Shown piece by piece: positions 1 to 7,758 of a DNA stretch of 64,000 nt. This DNA comes from JAAYFJ01 sp964344295 (GTDB lineage Bacteria > Bacillota > Clostridia > Tissierellales > Peptoniphilaceae). The notes under the pieces are model-generated. The model saw nothing but the letters and a program-made list of their open reading frames with translations, had not been told where the DNA came from and did no database searches. The stretch lies in contig CAYFMR010000001.1 in the NCBI GenBank assembly GCA_964344295.1, forward strand, positions 1-64,000. Direction: 5' to 3'. The translations under genes and the position numbers were made by a program. Each line of letters opens with the position of its first letter. The stretch's first letter is position 1.

Positions 1-31
1 ATCGGCTACACCGTATCTACATACCCCGACT

Positions 32-69
32 GTCCTTAGCCACCTCTGGCTAATGGGACTCTCTTTTTT
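32..69 (+). terminator. Rho-independent terminator of a gene to the left
   Basis: A stem of TTAGCC (36-41) with GGCTAA (48-53), extended by GTCC (32-35) with GGAC (56-59) around a two-base bulge, is followed by CTCTTTTTT (61-69). It ends a plus-strand transcript that begins outside the window. It could instead be the terminator half of a riboswitch, but too little leader is visible to say. Confidence 0.6.
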
Positions 70-109
70 GATGTCTGGCTACATCCAAGCCAGGTCACTA
101 AGTAGTGGT

Positions 110-847
110 TTAAATAAATACAGGATCACGCGGAGGCAGAGTGGGGTTCGCTTGCACCAGTAGTTCAGCGAGTTGCCACGCACGGTTCATGCCTTGTTGG
201 ACTCGATCTTCTGGAACAGAGACAGCATCATCAACAAAGCCTGTGCCATAATTCATGACCACAGCAAGAGCATTATAATGAAGTCCGGCCTCTTTGGCTA
301 GTACGACTTCGGGTACATTGGTCATCCCCACTACATGACCACCGATGAGAGAGTAATAGCGAATTTCAGCCGCTGTCTCAAATCGCGGGCCATCAGTGGC
401 CACATAGATGCCGCCTGGCATGAGAGAGATGCCGTGAGAAGCTGCCAGCGTGGTCAAAAGGGTGGCTCCTTCGGGACTATAGGGTTGATCCATACTGATA
501 TGACGGACTTCATCGTCATCATAGAAGGTCTGAATGCGACCGCGAGTCATATCAATAAAGTCATCTAATAGAACCATGGTGCCAGGTCCCCACATTTTTT
601 TGATGGATCCGACGGCACATATGCCAAGTACCTGGGTGATATGTAAATCACATATGCCTTGAATAATGGCACGGTAATTGATGTGATGCGGTGCGAGCCG
701 GTGGTTGGCACCATGGCGTGGGACGATGCACGTTTGTTGTCCGGCAATGGATTCCATGTGGTAGTACATGGTTCCGTATGCGGTTTCCAATGGCGTTAAG
801 GATTTATTTTCAAATCCGGCTTGTGTTCCTGAAATAATGGCTAACAT
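110..847 (-). CDS. mtnP: S-methyl-5'-thioadenosine phosphorylase / purine nucleoside phosphorylase family
   Basis: Phosphorolysis of 5'-methylthioadenosine (MTA), and probably 5'-deoxyadenosine, to adenine and the 5-substituted ribose-1-phosphate in the cytosol. The 245 residues match the PNP_UDP_1 fold at full length: PRHG-x-x-H near residue 43, the INYRA phosphate/ribose motif near 57, VGSIKK near 79, TDGPRFET near 152 and GMTNVPE near 174. The start ATG at 847 has an AAAGGAGG site about 8 bases upstream. It faces away from the operon at 969-4091, whose aldolase and MtnA-like isomerase would use its product, so the pair probably acts as one salvage route. MTA versus inosine/guanosine specificity cannot be fixed by eye, but the neighbours favour MTA. 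Confidence 0.85.
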   Translation of the reverse strand: MLAIISGTQAGFENKSLTPLETAYGTMYYHMESIAGQQTCIVPRHGANHRLAPHHINYRAIIQGICDLHITQVLGICAVGSIKKMWGPGTMVLLDDFIDMTRGRIQTFYDDDEVRHISMDQPYSPEGATLLTTLAASHGISLMPGGIYVATDGPRFETAAEIRYYSLIGGHVVGMTNVPEVVLAKEAGLHYNALAVVMNYGTGFVDDAVSVPEDRVQQGMNRAWQLAELLVQANPTLPPRDPVFI

Positions 848-869
848 GGATCAATTCCTCCTTTCTTGC

Positions 870-898
870 ATTGTACCATAGAAGAGGAAGTCGTGGAT
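870..898 (-). promoter_or_regulatory. Extended -10 promoter for mtnP
   Basis: Reading the minus strand, TGG-TACAAT (878 to 870) forms an extended -10 box about 23 bases before the mtnP start. The -35 region (ATCCAC at 898-893) is poor, as is common for extended -10 promoters. Confidence 0.45.
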
Positions 899-910
899 CG
901 ATAAGACGTG

Positions 911-937
911 TTTACATAGACATGCTTATGTTATAAT
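911..937 (+). promoter_or_regulatory. Promoter of the FMN oxidoreductase-aldolase-isomerase operon
   Basis: TTTACA (911-916) and an extended -10, TGT-TATAAT (929-937), are separated by 15 bases, which is short, but the TGn extension compensates. It lies 31 bases before the chosen start at 969 and diverges from the mtnP promoter. Confidence 0.6.
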
Positions 938-968
938 GGAAAACAAAGGGAGTAAAAGGAGGCGTGTG

Positions 969-1994
969 ATGAATTTACAAGAAGTAAGAGCTAATGCGAA
1001 AAAAATAGAGGGTTTTACCTGTCGCGTATGCCCGGAGTGTAATGGTCGTGTATGTCGTGGAGAAATTCCTGGCGTAGGTGGAAAAGATACGGGCATCACT
1101 TTTATCCGTAACTACGAGGCGTGGCAGGCACAACAGTTGAATATGAACCTAACTTATGAAGAGGGGGATATATCGACAGCGACATCTATTTTCGGTGTGG
1201 ACTTGGCTGCTCCGATTATGGCCGCTCCCATTGGAGGGTTAGTCGCTTGCTATGGTAACAGTTTGACGGATTATGCGTATTCCTATGCGATTGTCAAAGG
1301 TTGTCAAGACGCCGGTGTCATCGGCTGGACCGGAGATGGTGTGAAACTGGAGTTTTTCACAGAACCTTTGCGGGCCGTGGAAGAGATTGGCGGCTTTGGC
1401 ATTCCTACCATTAAGCCGTGGCCGTTAGATGAGATGCAAGAACGTATCGATTTAGCAAAAAAGGCCAATACACCCTGGGTCGCTTCCGATATCGACGCTG
1501 CCGGCTTGCCATTTATCAGTGCAGCCGGAAAGACGTTAGGGCCTAAATCCTTGCAGGAATTAAAAGCGATTGCCGATCAGCTGGATGTCCCCTTTGTGGT
1601 TAAAGGCGTCATGACAGTCGAAAGCGCACGGATCGCCAAAGAGTCTGGGGCCCAAGGCATCGTCGTATCGAACCATGGCGGACGCGTTCTGGACATGACA
1701 CCGGCGACGGCTTCGGTGCTTCCAGATATCGTTGAAGCCGTAGGCCAGGATATGACCATTATGGTCGACGGGGGTATTCGTACAGGTACCCATATTCTAA
1801 CCGCTTTGGCGATGGGAGCTGATGCGGTGTTGATTGGGCGTCCCATGGCAGTGGCTGCTTACGGCGGGGGAGCTGAAGGTGTGAAAATCTATATTGAAGC
1901 ACTCAAAGCGAGTTTGAAAAATGCGATGTTGATGACAGGTTGTCAATCAATTCAGGAAATCACCAGGGATGTGCTATGGAAAAAAGATATGTAA
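969..1994 (+). CDS. Alpha-hydroxy-acid oxidizing FMN protein with N-terminal Cys cluster
   Basis: FMN-dependent TIM-barrel enzyme of the lactate/glycolate oxidase type, 341 residues; the substrate is unknown. Visible FMN-binding elements are VVKGV near residue 216, SNHGGR near 236, DGGIRTG near 269 and the GADAVLIGRP phosphate loop near 287. The N-terminus carries CRVCPECNGRVC (about residues 20-31), a four-cysteine cluster absent from classical lactate oxidase and suggestive of a metal or Fe-S site. The start at 969 is preferred over the ATG at 936 because AAAGGAGG ends 6 bases before it, whereas 936 lies inside the -10 box. First gene of the operon; its end overlaps the aldolase start by 19 bases, so it may process an aldehyde, alcohol or acid from the same pathway. 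That link is inference. Confidence 0.8.
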   Translation: MNLQEVRANAKKIEGFTCRVCPECNGRVCRGEIPGVGGKDTGITFIRNYEAWQAQQLNMNLTYEEGDISTATSIFGVDLAAPIMAAPIGGLVACYGNSLTDYAYSYAIVKGCQDAGVIGWTGDGVKLEFFTEPLRAVEEIGGFGIPTIKPWPLDEMQERIDLAKKANTPWVASDIDAAGLPFISAAGKTLGPKSLQELKAIADQLDVPFVVKGVMTVESARIAKESGAQGIVVSNHGGRVLDMTPATASVLPDIVEAVGQDMTIMVDGGIRTGTHILTALAMGADAVLIGRPMAVAAYGGGAEGVKIYIEALKASLKNAMLMTGCQSIQEITRDVLWKKDM

Positions 1995-2629
1995 AAGAGA
2001 GGTCGTCGCTGGTAGGCGGCGGCCTTACCTTATTAAAAGAACATTTGACAGTAGGCTCAGGAGGGAATCTGAGTGTACGAGCCGGTGACCAAATGCTGAT
2101 CACCCCTTCCGGGATTGCCTATGAAGCCTTGGCACCTGAGGATATGATCTTAATGGAGTATGAGGGACAATATGATCCGTCGGGTTTGAAACCTTCCAGT
2201 GAATGGGCGATGCATGGGATTTTATATCGAGAGAGAGAAGATTGCCAAGCTGTGGTGCACACGCATTCCACCTATGCCACGCTTCTAGCTTGCCTTGGGG
2301 AACCTCTTTTGCCGATTCACTATTTGGTGGCAACCGCAGGAGTGCCTGTCGTGCCTGTGGCCCCCTATCGTTTGTTTGGATCGGAGGATTTAGCCCAAGT
2401 GGCTCATGAAACGATGGGAGAGGGAAAAGCGGTATTGCTGGAGCACCACGGACTCTTATGCTATGGAAAAAGCTTAGATGATGCGTTAAATATTGCCAGA
2501 GAGGTGGAGTTTTGCGCTAAACTTTATGTGAAGGCAAAAATGATTTCCCGTGAGGTGCCAATCTTGGATGAGGCATCCATGAAGGCTGTGATGGAGCGAT
2601 TTAAAACTTACGGACAAAAGGGGAGGTAA
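1976..2629 (+). CDS. Class II aldolase (fuculose-phosphate aldolase type)
   Basis: Zn-dependent class II aldolase/adducin family, 217 residues, normal length. The zinc ligands are visible as VVHTHSTYA (His-x-His) near residue 93 and LLEHHGLL near 155; GSGGNLSVR near 24 is the phosphate-binding loop. Such enzymes cleave ketose-1-phosphates to DHAP plus an aldehyde. Next to MtnP and an MtnA-like isomerase, the likely substrate is 5-methylthioribulose-1-phosphate and/or 5-deoxyribulose-1-phosphate, as in the DHAP shunt (Ald2/DrdA type); this is inference from context. MtnB dehydratase belongs to the same superfamily and is the main alternative. The ATG at 1976 was chosen because the longer reading from 1940 adds non-conserved residues; the ribosome site is weak and translation may be coupled to the preceding gene. 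Confidence 0.8.
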   Translation: MEKRYVKERSSLVGGGLTLLKEHLTVGSGGNLSVRAGDQMLITPSGIAYEALAPEDMILMEYEGQYDPSGLKPSSEWAMHGILYREREDCQAVVHTHSTYATLLACLGEPLLPIHYLVATAGVPVVPVAPYRLFGSEDLAQVAHETMGEGKAVLLEHHGLLCYGKSLDDALNIAREVEFCAKLYVKAKMISREVPILDEASMKAVMERFKTYGQKGR

Positions 2630-2630
2630 T

Positions 2631-3677
2631 ATGCGAAATGATCATGATTTAGGGTTTCTCTTGCGCTATGAGAATGTGGCTTGGTATGACAATGGAAAAG
2701 TTCGTATTTTAGATCGAAGAGTCTATCCTCGTGAAATTATTTTTGTCACCTGTGAGACTTCTGCAGAGGTGGCAGCGGCTATTGAAGCGATGGTGACCCA
2801 AAGCGCTGGCCCTTACACCGCAGCAGCCATGGGGATGATCTTGGCATACCGTGAATCTCTACAGGCAAAGAACCCTATGGATTATTTAACACAAGCTGCT
2901 TATCAGCTATCTCATGCTCGACCAACCACCGTCATACGGATGGAGCAAGTGGTACAGGGATGCATGCAGATTTTAGTGGAAGCGATGGAGTGCGGAGAAG
3001 ATCCGGAACGGGCGTTGATGGCTTATAATCTTTCCCAGCTAGAGAAGCGTTATAGCAAAATGGAAGAAGTATCGAAGTATCTTGTGAATTTGATTCCGGA
3101 TCAGTCTACCGTGATGACCCAGTGTTTTGGTGAGACCATTGTGGGCATGATGATCCGCACTTGGCAAGAGCAGAAAAAAACGATCAAGATGGTGTGCCCT
3201 GAAACACGCCCGTTTTTACAAGGTGCTCGACTGACGGCCTCTGTGGCTGCGGATATGGAAGTGGATACGACGGTAATCACAGATAACATGGTGGGTAGCT
3301 ATATGAAAAATCACGAAGTGGCCTTATTTACTTCCGCAGCGGATTCCATCTGCATGGACGGTCACGTCATCAACAAAGTAGGAACATATCAAATGAGCAT
3401 TCTTGCCCATTATCACACCATTCCCTATTTTGTCACTGGTATCCCGGATGTACGTCACCGCCATATAGAAGAAGTCAACATCGAATATCGCGATCCGGAA
3501 GAAGTATTAAGTTGTCATGGGATCAAACACACCCATGAAAAAGTTCATGGTCTCTATCCTAGCTTTGACATTACGCCCCCTCACTTGATTAGCGGCGTCG
3601 TGACAGATGTGGGTATTTGGAGTCCCTACGACTTAGCCAGCTATGAAAATTATGCCAGTGGGGAATTCTACCTTTAG
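2631..3677 (+). CDS. MtnA-like (eIF2B-alpha family) ribose-1-phosphate isomerase
   Basis: Aldose-1-phosphate to ketose-1-phosphate isomerase of the eIF-2B/MtnA/DrdI family, 348 residues (usual length). The two catalytic residues known for MtnA appear to be kept: Cys165 in VMTQCFG (family TxCNxG) and Asp238 in TSAADSIC, followed by the GHVINKVGTY signature near 244. The THCNAG box is altered to TQCFGE, which points to a DrdI-like or divergent member rather than a canonical MtnA. Starts 1 base after the aldolase stop with GGGGAGG just upstream. It would supply the aldolase with 5-methylthioribulose-1-P or 5-deoxyribulose-1-P. No MtnK kinase is needed because a phosphorylase, not a nucleosidase, opens the route. 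Confidence 0.8.
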   Translation: MRNDHDLGFLLRYENVAWYDNGKVRILDRRVYPREIIFVTCETSAEVAAAIEAMVTQSAGPYTAAAMGMILAYRESLQAKNPMDYLTQAAYQLSHARPTTVIRMEQVVQGCMQILVEAMECGEDPERALMAYNLSQLEKRYSKMEEVSKYLVNLIPDQSTVMTQCFGETIVGMMIRTWQEQKKTIKMVCPETRPFLQGARLTASVAADMEVDTTVITDNMVGSYMKNHEVALFTSAADSICMDGHVINKVGTYQMSILAHYHTIPYFVTGIPDVRHRHIEEVNIEYRDPEEVLSCHGIKHTHEKVHGLYPSFDITPPHLISGVVTDVGIWSPYDLASYENYASGEFYL

Positions 3678-3686
3678 GTGAACGCT

Positions 3687-4091
3687 ATGGAAGAAACAAA
3701 TCGTATGTTGACTTATGATGAGGTAGGAGAGCTTTTAGATGAGGTATTAGATGAGATGGATCCGGCCATCTTTTCTCAGTTGACTGGTGGTGTCAACCTG
3801 TCTGCCGATACAAAACTACACCCCCAAAGATGCGCTGATGATTACTTCATTCTTGGCGAATATGTTTACGATGGACTAGGATCCTATATTATGCTTTACT
3901 ATGGATCCATGTGCCATATTTATGAATCTTGGTCCAAAGAGGATGTTAAAAGTGAATTGGTGTCTTTAATTCATCATGAACTGACACATCACTGGGAGCG
4001 GCTGGCAGGGGAAAGAGACTTAGCCATAGAAGATCAAAGAAACCTACGTCGTTATTGGCAACTTCACGGCGTGAATGGTGAAAAATCGTAA
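3687..4091 (+). CDS. Small zincin-like metallopeptidase-fold protein
   Basis: 134 residues with one clear motif, IHHELTHHWE (HExxH) near residue 98, preceded by YDGLGSYIMLYYGS, resembling the compact metallopeptidase family PF06262 that Firmicutes often keep as an unnamed housekeeping protein. No signal peptide or membrane segment, so it is cytosolic. ATG at 3687 is preferred over GTG at 3678 because AGGTGA lies 6 bases before it. It is the last gene of the operon, 9 bases after the isomerase stop. No substrate is known; proteolytic activity is not proven by the motif alone. Confidence 0.65.
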   Translation: MEETNRMLTYDEVGELLDEVLDEMDPAIFSQLTGGVNLSADTKLHPQRCADDYFILGEYVYDGLGSYIMLYYGSMCHIYESWSKEDVKSELVSLIHHELTHHWERLAGERDLAIEDQRNLRRYWQLHGVNGEKS

Positions 4092-4122
4092 AAAAGCTGT
4101 GAGAAGGTTCCATGCTCATCTC

Positions 4123-4151
4123 TTGTCACTGGTTTCATCTGGTGGTACAAT
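4123..4151 (+). promoter_or_regulatory. Promoter of uppP
   Basis: TTGTCA (4123-4128), 17-base spacer, TACAAT (4146-4151); 60 bases before the uppP start. Confidence 0.7.
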
Positions 4152-4211
4152 GGGGACAATTGAGAAAATGTATGACACGCGATGTCAGACTGAGGAATCA
4201 AAGGAGATCAT

Positions 4212-5066
4212 ATGCAATTTATCTATGCTATTATATTGGGGATCATCGAGGGCTTAACAGAATTCTTGCCGGTGAGCTCCACAGGTCACTTAATCCTGGT
4301 GGAAAGAATTTTTTCCCTAAAGCCTCCGGAATTTGCCAGAGCCTTTATGGTCATCATCCAGCTGGGAGCGATCTTATCGGTTGTCGTCATCTACTGGTCC
4401 AGGTTGTGGCCTTTTCATAAAAAAGACTGGCAAGGAGAGGGATTGAAACAAAAGTTTCAAACCTTATGGACCTATCGAGAAGCACCTATCACTCGACTGT
4501 GGTTAAAAATTATCGTCGGCGTTTTGCCGGCAGGGATACTTGGGTTTTTACTAGATGATTGGATTGATGCTCACTTATTTTCCTGGAAAGTAGTGGCCAT
4601 TATGCTGATTGTTTGGGGTGTGATTATTATCCTGGTAGAACGTAAAAATCCAACGCCAACGTGGGTGCATCATGTGAACCAGATCAATTTCCGCATGGCT
4701 TTGGCCATTGGAATTTGGCAGTGCTTGGCGATGATTCCCGGAACTTCCCGCTCTGCGGCCACTATTATGGGTGCTATGATTATGGGCGTGTCTCGTACGG
4801 CAGCAGCGGAATTTACTTTTTTCTTGGCAATTCCCACGATGTTAGGGGCAACGATTTTGAAGCTGGCGAAACTGGGCACCACATTTACCGGTGTGGAGTG
4901 GTTGACGTTGGCGATTGGGTTTATCGTTTCATTTGTCGTGGCCTATCTGGTGATTAAGAAATTTATGGATTACATTAAACAGCATGATTTCCAAGTTTTC
5001 GGTTATTATCGAATCATTTTAGGAACGGTCGTAATCTTAAGTGGATTATTAGGTTGGATCGTTTAA
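4212..5066 (+). CDS. uppP: Undecaprenyl-diphosphatase
   Basis: Integral membrane phosphatase that recycles undecaprenyl pyrophosphate to the monophosphate lipid carrier for peptidoglycan and other envelope polymers; it also gives basal bacitracin resistance. 284 residues with the BacA/UppP signatures EGLTEFLPVSSTGHL (residues about 14-28) and PGTSRSAATI (about 176-185), and some eight hydrophobic segments. Start ATG at 4212 follows AAAGGAG with 6-base spacing. Monocistronic: own promoter at 4123 and a terminator right after the stop. Confidence 0.95.
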   Translation: MQFIYAIILGIIEGLTEFLPVSSTGHLILVERIFSLKPPEFARAFMVIIQLGAILSVVVIYWSRLWPFHKKDWQGEGLKQKFQTLWTYREAPITRLWLKIIVGVLPAGILGFLLDDWIDAHLFSWKVVAIMLIVWGVIIILVERKNPTPTWVHHVNQINFRMALAIGIWQCLAMIPGTSRSAATIMGAMIMGVSRTAAAEFTFFLAIPTMLGATILKLAKLGTTFTGVEWLTLAIGFIVSFVVAYLVIKKFMDYIKQHDFQVFGYYRIILGTVVILSGLLGWIV

Positions 5067-5070
5067 ACAA

Positions 5071-5116
5071 AAAAGGAAAAAGGCAGCAACGCATGGGAAA
5101 TGGTTGCTGCCTTTTT
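5071..5116. terminator. Bidirectional terminator between uppP and the YitT gene
   Basis: GGCAGCAAC (5082-5090) pairs with GTTGCTGCC (5103-5111), with TTTTT on the plus side and an A-rich run (5071-5081) that gives the U tract on the minus strand. It serves the two converging genes. Confidence 0.85.
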
Positions 5117-5151
5117 GTGTGAAAATCGTGGGATGCATATCACCAGATGAA

Positions 5152-6021
5152 TCATTTGGTGGGTCGGGGAGGGGAACCAATGGTGAACCCCTCACCCATG
5201 ACTTCAACGGTTTTATTGACGGAGACAAATGCGATGGGGTCAACTTGCTTGACAAATTCTTTGATTTCGATAAATTCACGATTGGAAACAATCGTCTGCA
5301 ATACAATCTTGTTTTGTCGCGAATATCCACCTTGGACGGTATATAGCGTGGAGCTACGGTCTAAGTTATGGATAATGAAATCATTAATCGCTTCATATTG
5401 ATCGCTGATAATCAGCACATTCATTTTAGAGTTGAAGCCAGCGATGGCTTGGTCAATGACGACAGAGTTCATAAAAATTCCCAGTAGAGCATAAAGTCCT
5501 AATTCGACACCAAATGCCATGATGGCACCGATAATGATTAAAAAATCTGCCAGAAAAAGACTTTTTCCGATTTCAAGATGGGTGAATTTATTGATAATTT
5601 TGGCGATAATATCGGTGCCTCCGGTAGAGGCCTCGGCTCGAAAGATAAGGGCATAACCCAGTCCTTGTACAATGATTCCAAACACCAGGTTTAGGAGAAT
5701 ATCTTGTGCTAAGGGCGCTTCCAGGGGAATGATTTTTTCTAGCAAAGCGATGACACCGGATAGGCCAAAGCTGGCGTAAATGGTGTAGCCGCCAAAATCT
5801 CTACCGATGACGAGAAAGGCTAGGATAAAAAGCACAACGTTAAGACCCAGCATGGTGGATCCCACAGATAGCCAGGGAAAATAATGTTGTAGGACCATGG
5901 CAAGTCCCATGACACCACCGGAAGCCAATTCGGCGGGAATTAAAAAGAAGTAAAGGCCTAATGCCATAATGGCAAAACCGGCAGTGACCATGAGGAATCT
6001 AACATAACGATTGGTAATCAT
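5152..6021 (-). CDS. YitT family membrane protein (DUF161/DUF2179)
   Basis: 289 residues: five or six hydrophobic segments in the first ~190 residues, then a soluble DUF2179 domain (about 200-280, containing YTVQGGYSRQNKIVL), the standard YitT architecture. The family is widespread in Firmicutes; the transported substrate or role is not established. The start overlaps the stop of the upstream M18 peptidase gene by ATGA, so the two are translationally coupled. An AAAGG site lies 9 bases upstream. Confidence 0.85.
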   Translation of the reverse strand: MITNRYVRFLMVTAGFAIMALGLYFFLIPAELASGGVMGLAMVLQHYFPWLSVGSTMLGLNVVLFILAFLVIGRDFGGYTIYASFGLSGVIALLEKIIPLEAPLAQDILLNLVFGIIVQGLGYALIFRAEASTGGTDIIAKIINKFTHLEIGKSLFLADFLIIIGAIMAFGVELGLYALLGIFMNSVVIDQAIAGFNSKMNVLIISDQYEAINDFIIHNLDRSSTLYTVQGGYSRQNKIVLQTIVSNREFIEIKEFVKQVDPIAFVSVNKTVEVMGEGFTIGSPPRPTK

Positions 6022-7334
6022 AAAATAGGCCTTTCTACATCGTGGGAGAACAGTGCGGAGAGCAGTGAGATCATATTGGCGTGGTCTTCAATGCTCCCTA
6101 GCTCGCGGATACTGTGCATAGCCAAAATGGGATTTCCGATATCGATGCTGGTCACACTCATGTGACCCAGGTTAATGGGACCGATGGTAGAACCTCCTCG
6201 GACATCGGAACGGTTATGAAAGACTTGGATAGGTAGATTTTCTTGTTGGGCGATAGCCATAACGTGTCCCATGGACTCGGCATTCGAAGTGTAGCTTTGG
6301 TTAGCGGCAACTTTAATCACCGGACCTTGGCCCATGATAATACGATGTGAGGGGTCATGCTTTTCGCCAAATAGCGGATGAACGGCATGAGCCTGGTCGG
6401 CAGAAATCATCAATGATTGAGCCATGGCACGGTAGAAGGACTCTTCCGACTCGCCGGTGGCCAGGGTAATACGCTTTAGCAGTTCTACAAGCCAAGGACT
6501 TCCAGCACCTGATATCGTTTGGCTGCCGACTTCTTCGTGGTTAAATAATACAATCATTTGCGTGTGGGGTTGGGCAGAGGTAGACACCAATGCCTCTAGA
6601 CTGGCATGGGCCATGGCCAAGTTGTCTAATCGTCCGACACTGATCATAGACTGATCCAATCCCAACAGTGTACCGGGAGTGCGATCATAGAGAAAGGCAT
6701 CCATAGCCAGGATTTGATCTGCACTGTTCAAGTCTAAGGAAGCACTAATCGCCCCCTTTAGACTCTGGTTTTCTTTTAAGGCCATGAGAGGATGTAGATG
6801 TTTCTGAGGATTAAATTTAAAACCTTCATTGACTTCGCGGTTTAGGTGAATGGCTAAGTTAGGAATGAGACATAAATCCTCGTCGAGGCAAAAGTTTTCC
6901 ATACGCAGGCGTCCGTGGTCGTCTTTGACAAGGGCTCTTCCTGCAACAGAGAGGGGACGATCCAACCAAGTCATCAAGATAGGACCACCGTAAACTTCTG
7001 TGTGAATACAGGAGTAGTGAGCCTCATAAGAGAGATCCGGCACCGTTTTGACTCGAAAACCAGGGGCATCCACATGGGACCCCACCATGACAAATCCATG
7101 TTTATAAACAGGATCTGTGCCGAGCACAAAGGCCGCCAGGGCTTCGCCGTGATGGGTCACATAATATTTTCCGCCAGCTTCCAATTGCCAAGAGGCTTTG
7201 GGATCAAGGGCGGTAAATCCGGCATGTTCTAAGCGTGTTTTGGCTTTCTCCACGGCATGAAACATGGAGGGAGAGGCATCAATATAGTGTAATAAATCCT
7301 TTGCGATTTGTTGTTGATTCAGCTGTTCATTCAT
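6018..7334 (-). CDS. apeB: M18 family aminopeptidase
   Basis: Cytosolic dinuclear-zinc aminopeptidase that removes N-terminal (often acidic) residues in peptide catabolism. 438 residues, normal for the family. Metal and catalytic motifs seen: GSHVDAPGFRVK near residue 94, LFNHEEVGS near 262, ISADQAHAVHP near 308, and GNPILAMHSIREL near 405. The first ATG (7337) is only 3 bases from AGGAGG; the next ATG (7334) has a normal 6-base gap and is taken as the start. First gene of a two-gene unit with the YitT gene. Fits a peptide-fermenting lifestyle together with the M17 and M24 peptidases in this window. Confidence 0.92.
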   Translation of the reverse strand: MNEQLNQQQIAKDLLHYIDASPSMFHAVEKAKTRLEHAGFTALDPKASWQLEAGGKYYVTHHGEALAAFVLGTDPVYKHGFVMVGSHVDAPGFRVKTVPDLSYEAHYSCIHTEVYGGPILMTWLDRPLSVAGRALVKDDHGRLRMENFCLDEDLCLIPNLAIHLNREVNEGFKFNPQKHLHPLMALKENQSLKGAISASLDLNSADQILAMDAFLYDRTPGTLLGLDQSMISVGRLDNLAMAHASLEALVSTSAQPHTQMIVLFNHEEVGSQTISGAGSPWLVELLKRITLATGESEESFYRAMAQSLMISADQAHAVHPLFGEKHDPSHRIIMGQGPVIKVAANQSYTSNAESMGHVMAIAQQENLPIQVFHNRSDVRGGSTIGPINLGHMSVTSIDIGNPILAMHSIRELGSIEDHANMISLLSALFSHDVERPIL

Positions 7335-7367
7335 CATAATCCTCCTACTCGAAAATACTTCTTTCTT

Positions 7368-7396
7368 AGTGTAACACGTTTATAAGATGAAATAAA
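7368..7396 (-). promoter_or_regulatory. Promoter of the M18 peptidase-YitT unit
   Basis: On the minus strand, TTTATT (7396-7391), 17-base spacer, TACACT (7373-7368) with a TG extension; 33 bases before the start. Confidence 0.45.
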
Positions 7397-7430
7397 GAAA
7401 CAACCAAGAAAGAGAAATCGCGTGAAAGGG

Positions 7431-7459
7431 TTGACAGATGACATGGTTTATGATAGTTT
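7431..7459 (+). promoter_or_regulatory. Promoter of the T-box/trpP transcript
   Basis: TTGACA (7431-7436), 17-base spacer, TAGTTT (7454-7459) preceded by TGA (extended -10). Transcription would start near 7466, just before the T-box. Confidence 0.65.
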
Positions 7460-7465
7460 AAAGTC

Positions 7466-7714
7466 AATAAATCTTTGAGTAGAAAATAGTACCTCTTGCT
7501 GGATTAATAGAGAGTCGACGGTTGGTGGAAGTCGATATGAAAGCTTTTGGGAATGGGTCTATGAGAGCGAAGCGAATCAAGTAGCTAAGACGTTTGCCCT
7601 CGTTATCGGGCTAGGGTATGATAGTACCTGAAGTGAGGTATGCGTATAGCATATAAAAAAGGATGGCACCGTGAATGTAACCATTTGCTCCTTAAAGGAG
7701 TGAATGGTTTTTTT
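7466..7714 (+). promoter_or_regulatory. Tryptophan-specific T-box leader
   Basis: A tRNA-sensing leader. Stem I elements are visible: AGAGAG (7509-7514), a distal arm around GGTTGGTGGAA (7520-7530) and a specifier loop GAA-TGG (TGG at 7554-7556), a Trp codon. The T-box sequence AGGATGGCACCGTG (7660-7673) contains the bulge TGGC (7664-7667), which pairs with a tRNA 3' end whose discriminator is G, as in tRNA-Trp. It ends in a terminator. Uncharged tRNA-Trp would favour the antiterminator and switch on the downstream tryptophan transporter. Specifier, discriminator match and gene identity agree independently. Confidence 0.9.
7679..7714 (+). terminator. T-box intrinsic terminator
   Basis: ACCATTTGCTCCTT pairs with AAGGAGTGAATGGT, followed by a run of Ts (7708-7714). 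It is mutually exclusive with the antiterminator that contains the T-box at 7660-7673. Confidence 0.85.
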
Positions 7715-7758
7715 GTTTTCCATTCAAAGATTTAAATCAAAACTAAAGGAGAAAGATG

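Noticed and set aside
936..968. Longer N-terminus for the FMN oxidoreductase
   Set aside because: The ATG at 936 falls inside the TATAAT box and before the AAAGGAGG site; the protein family starts at the Met of 969.
1577..1846. Minus-strand frames over the FMN gene (and similar frames over uppP, carB, dnaE and others)
   Set aside because: They are shadows of strong coding frames with no ribosome sites or family-like content.
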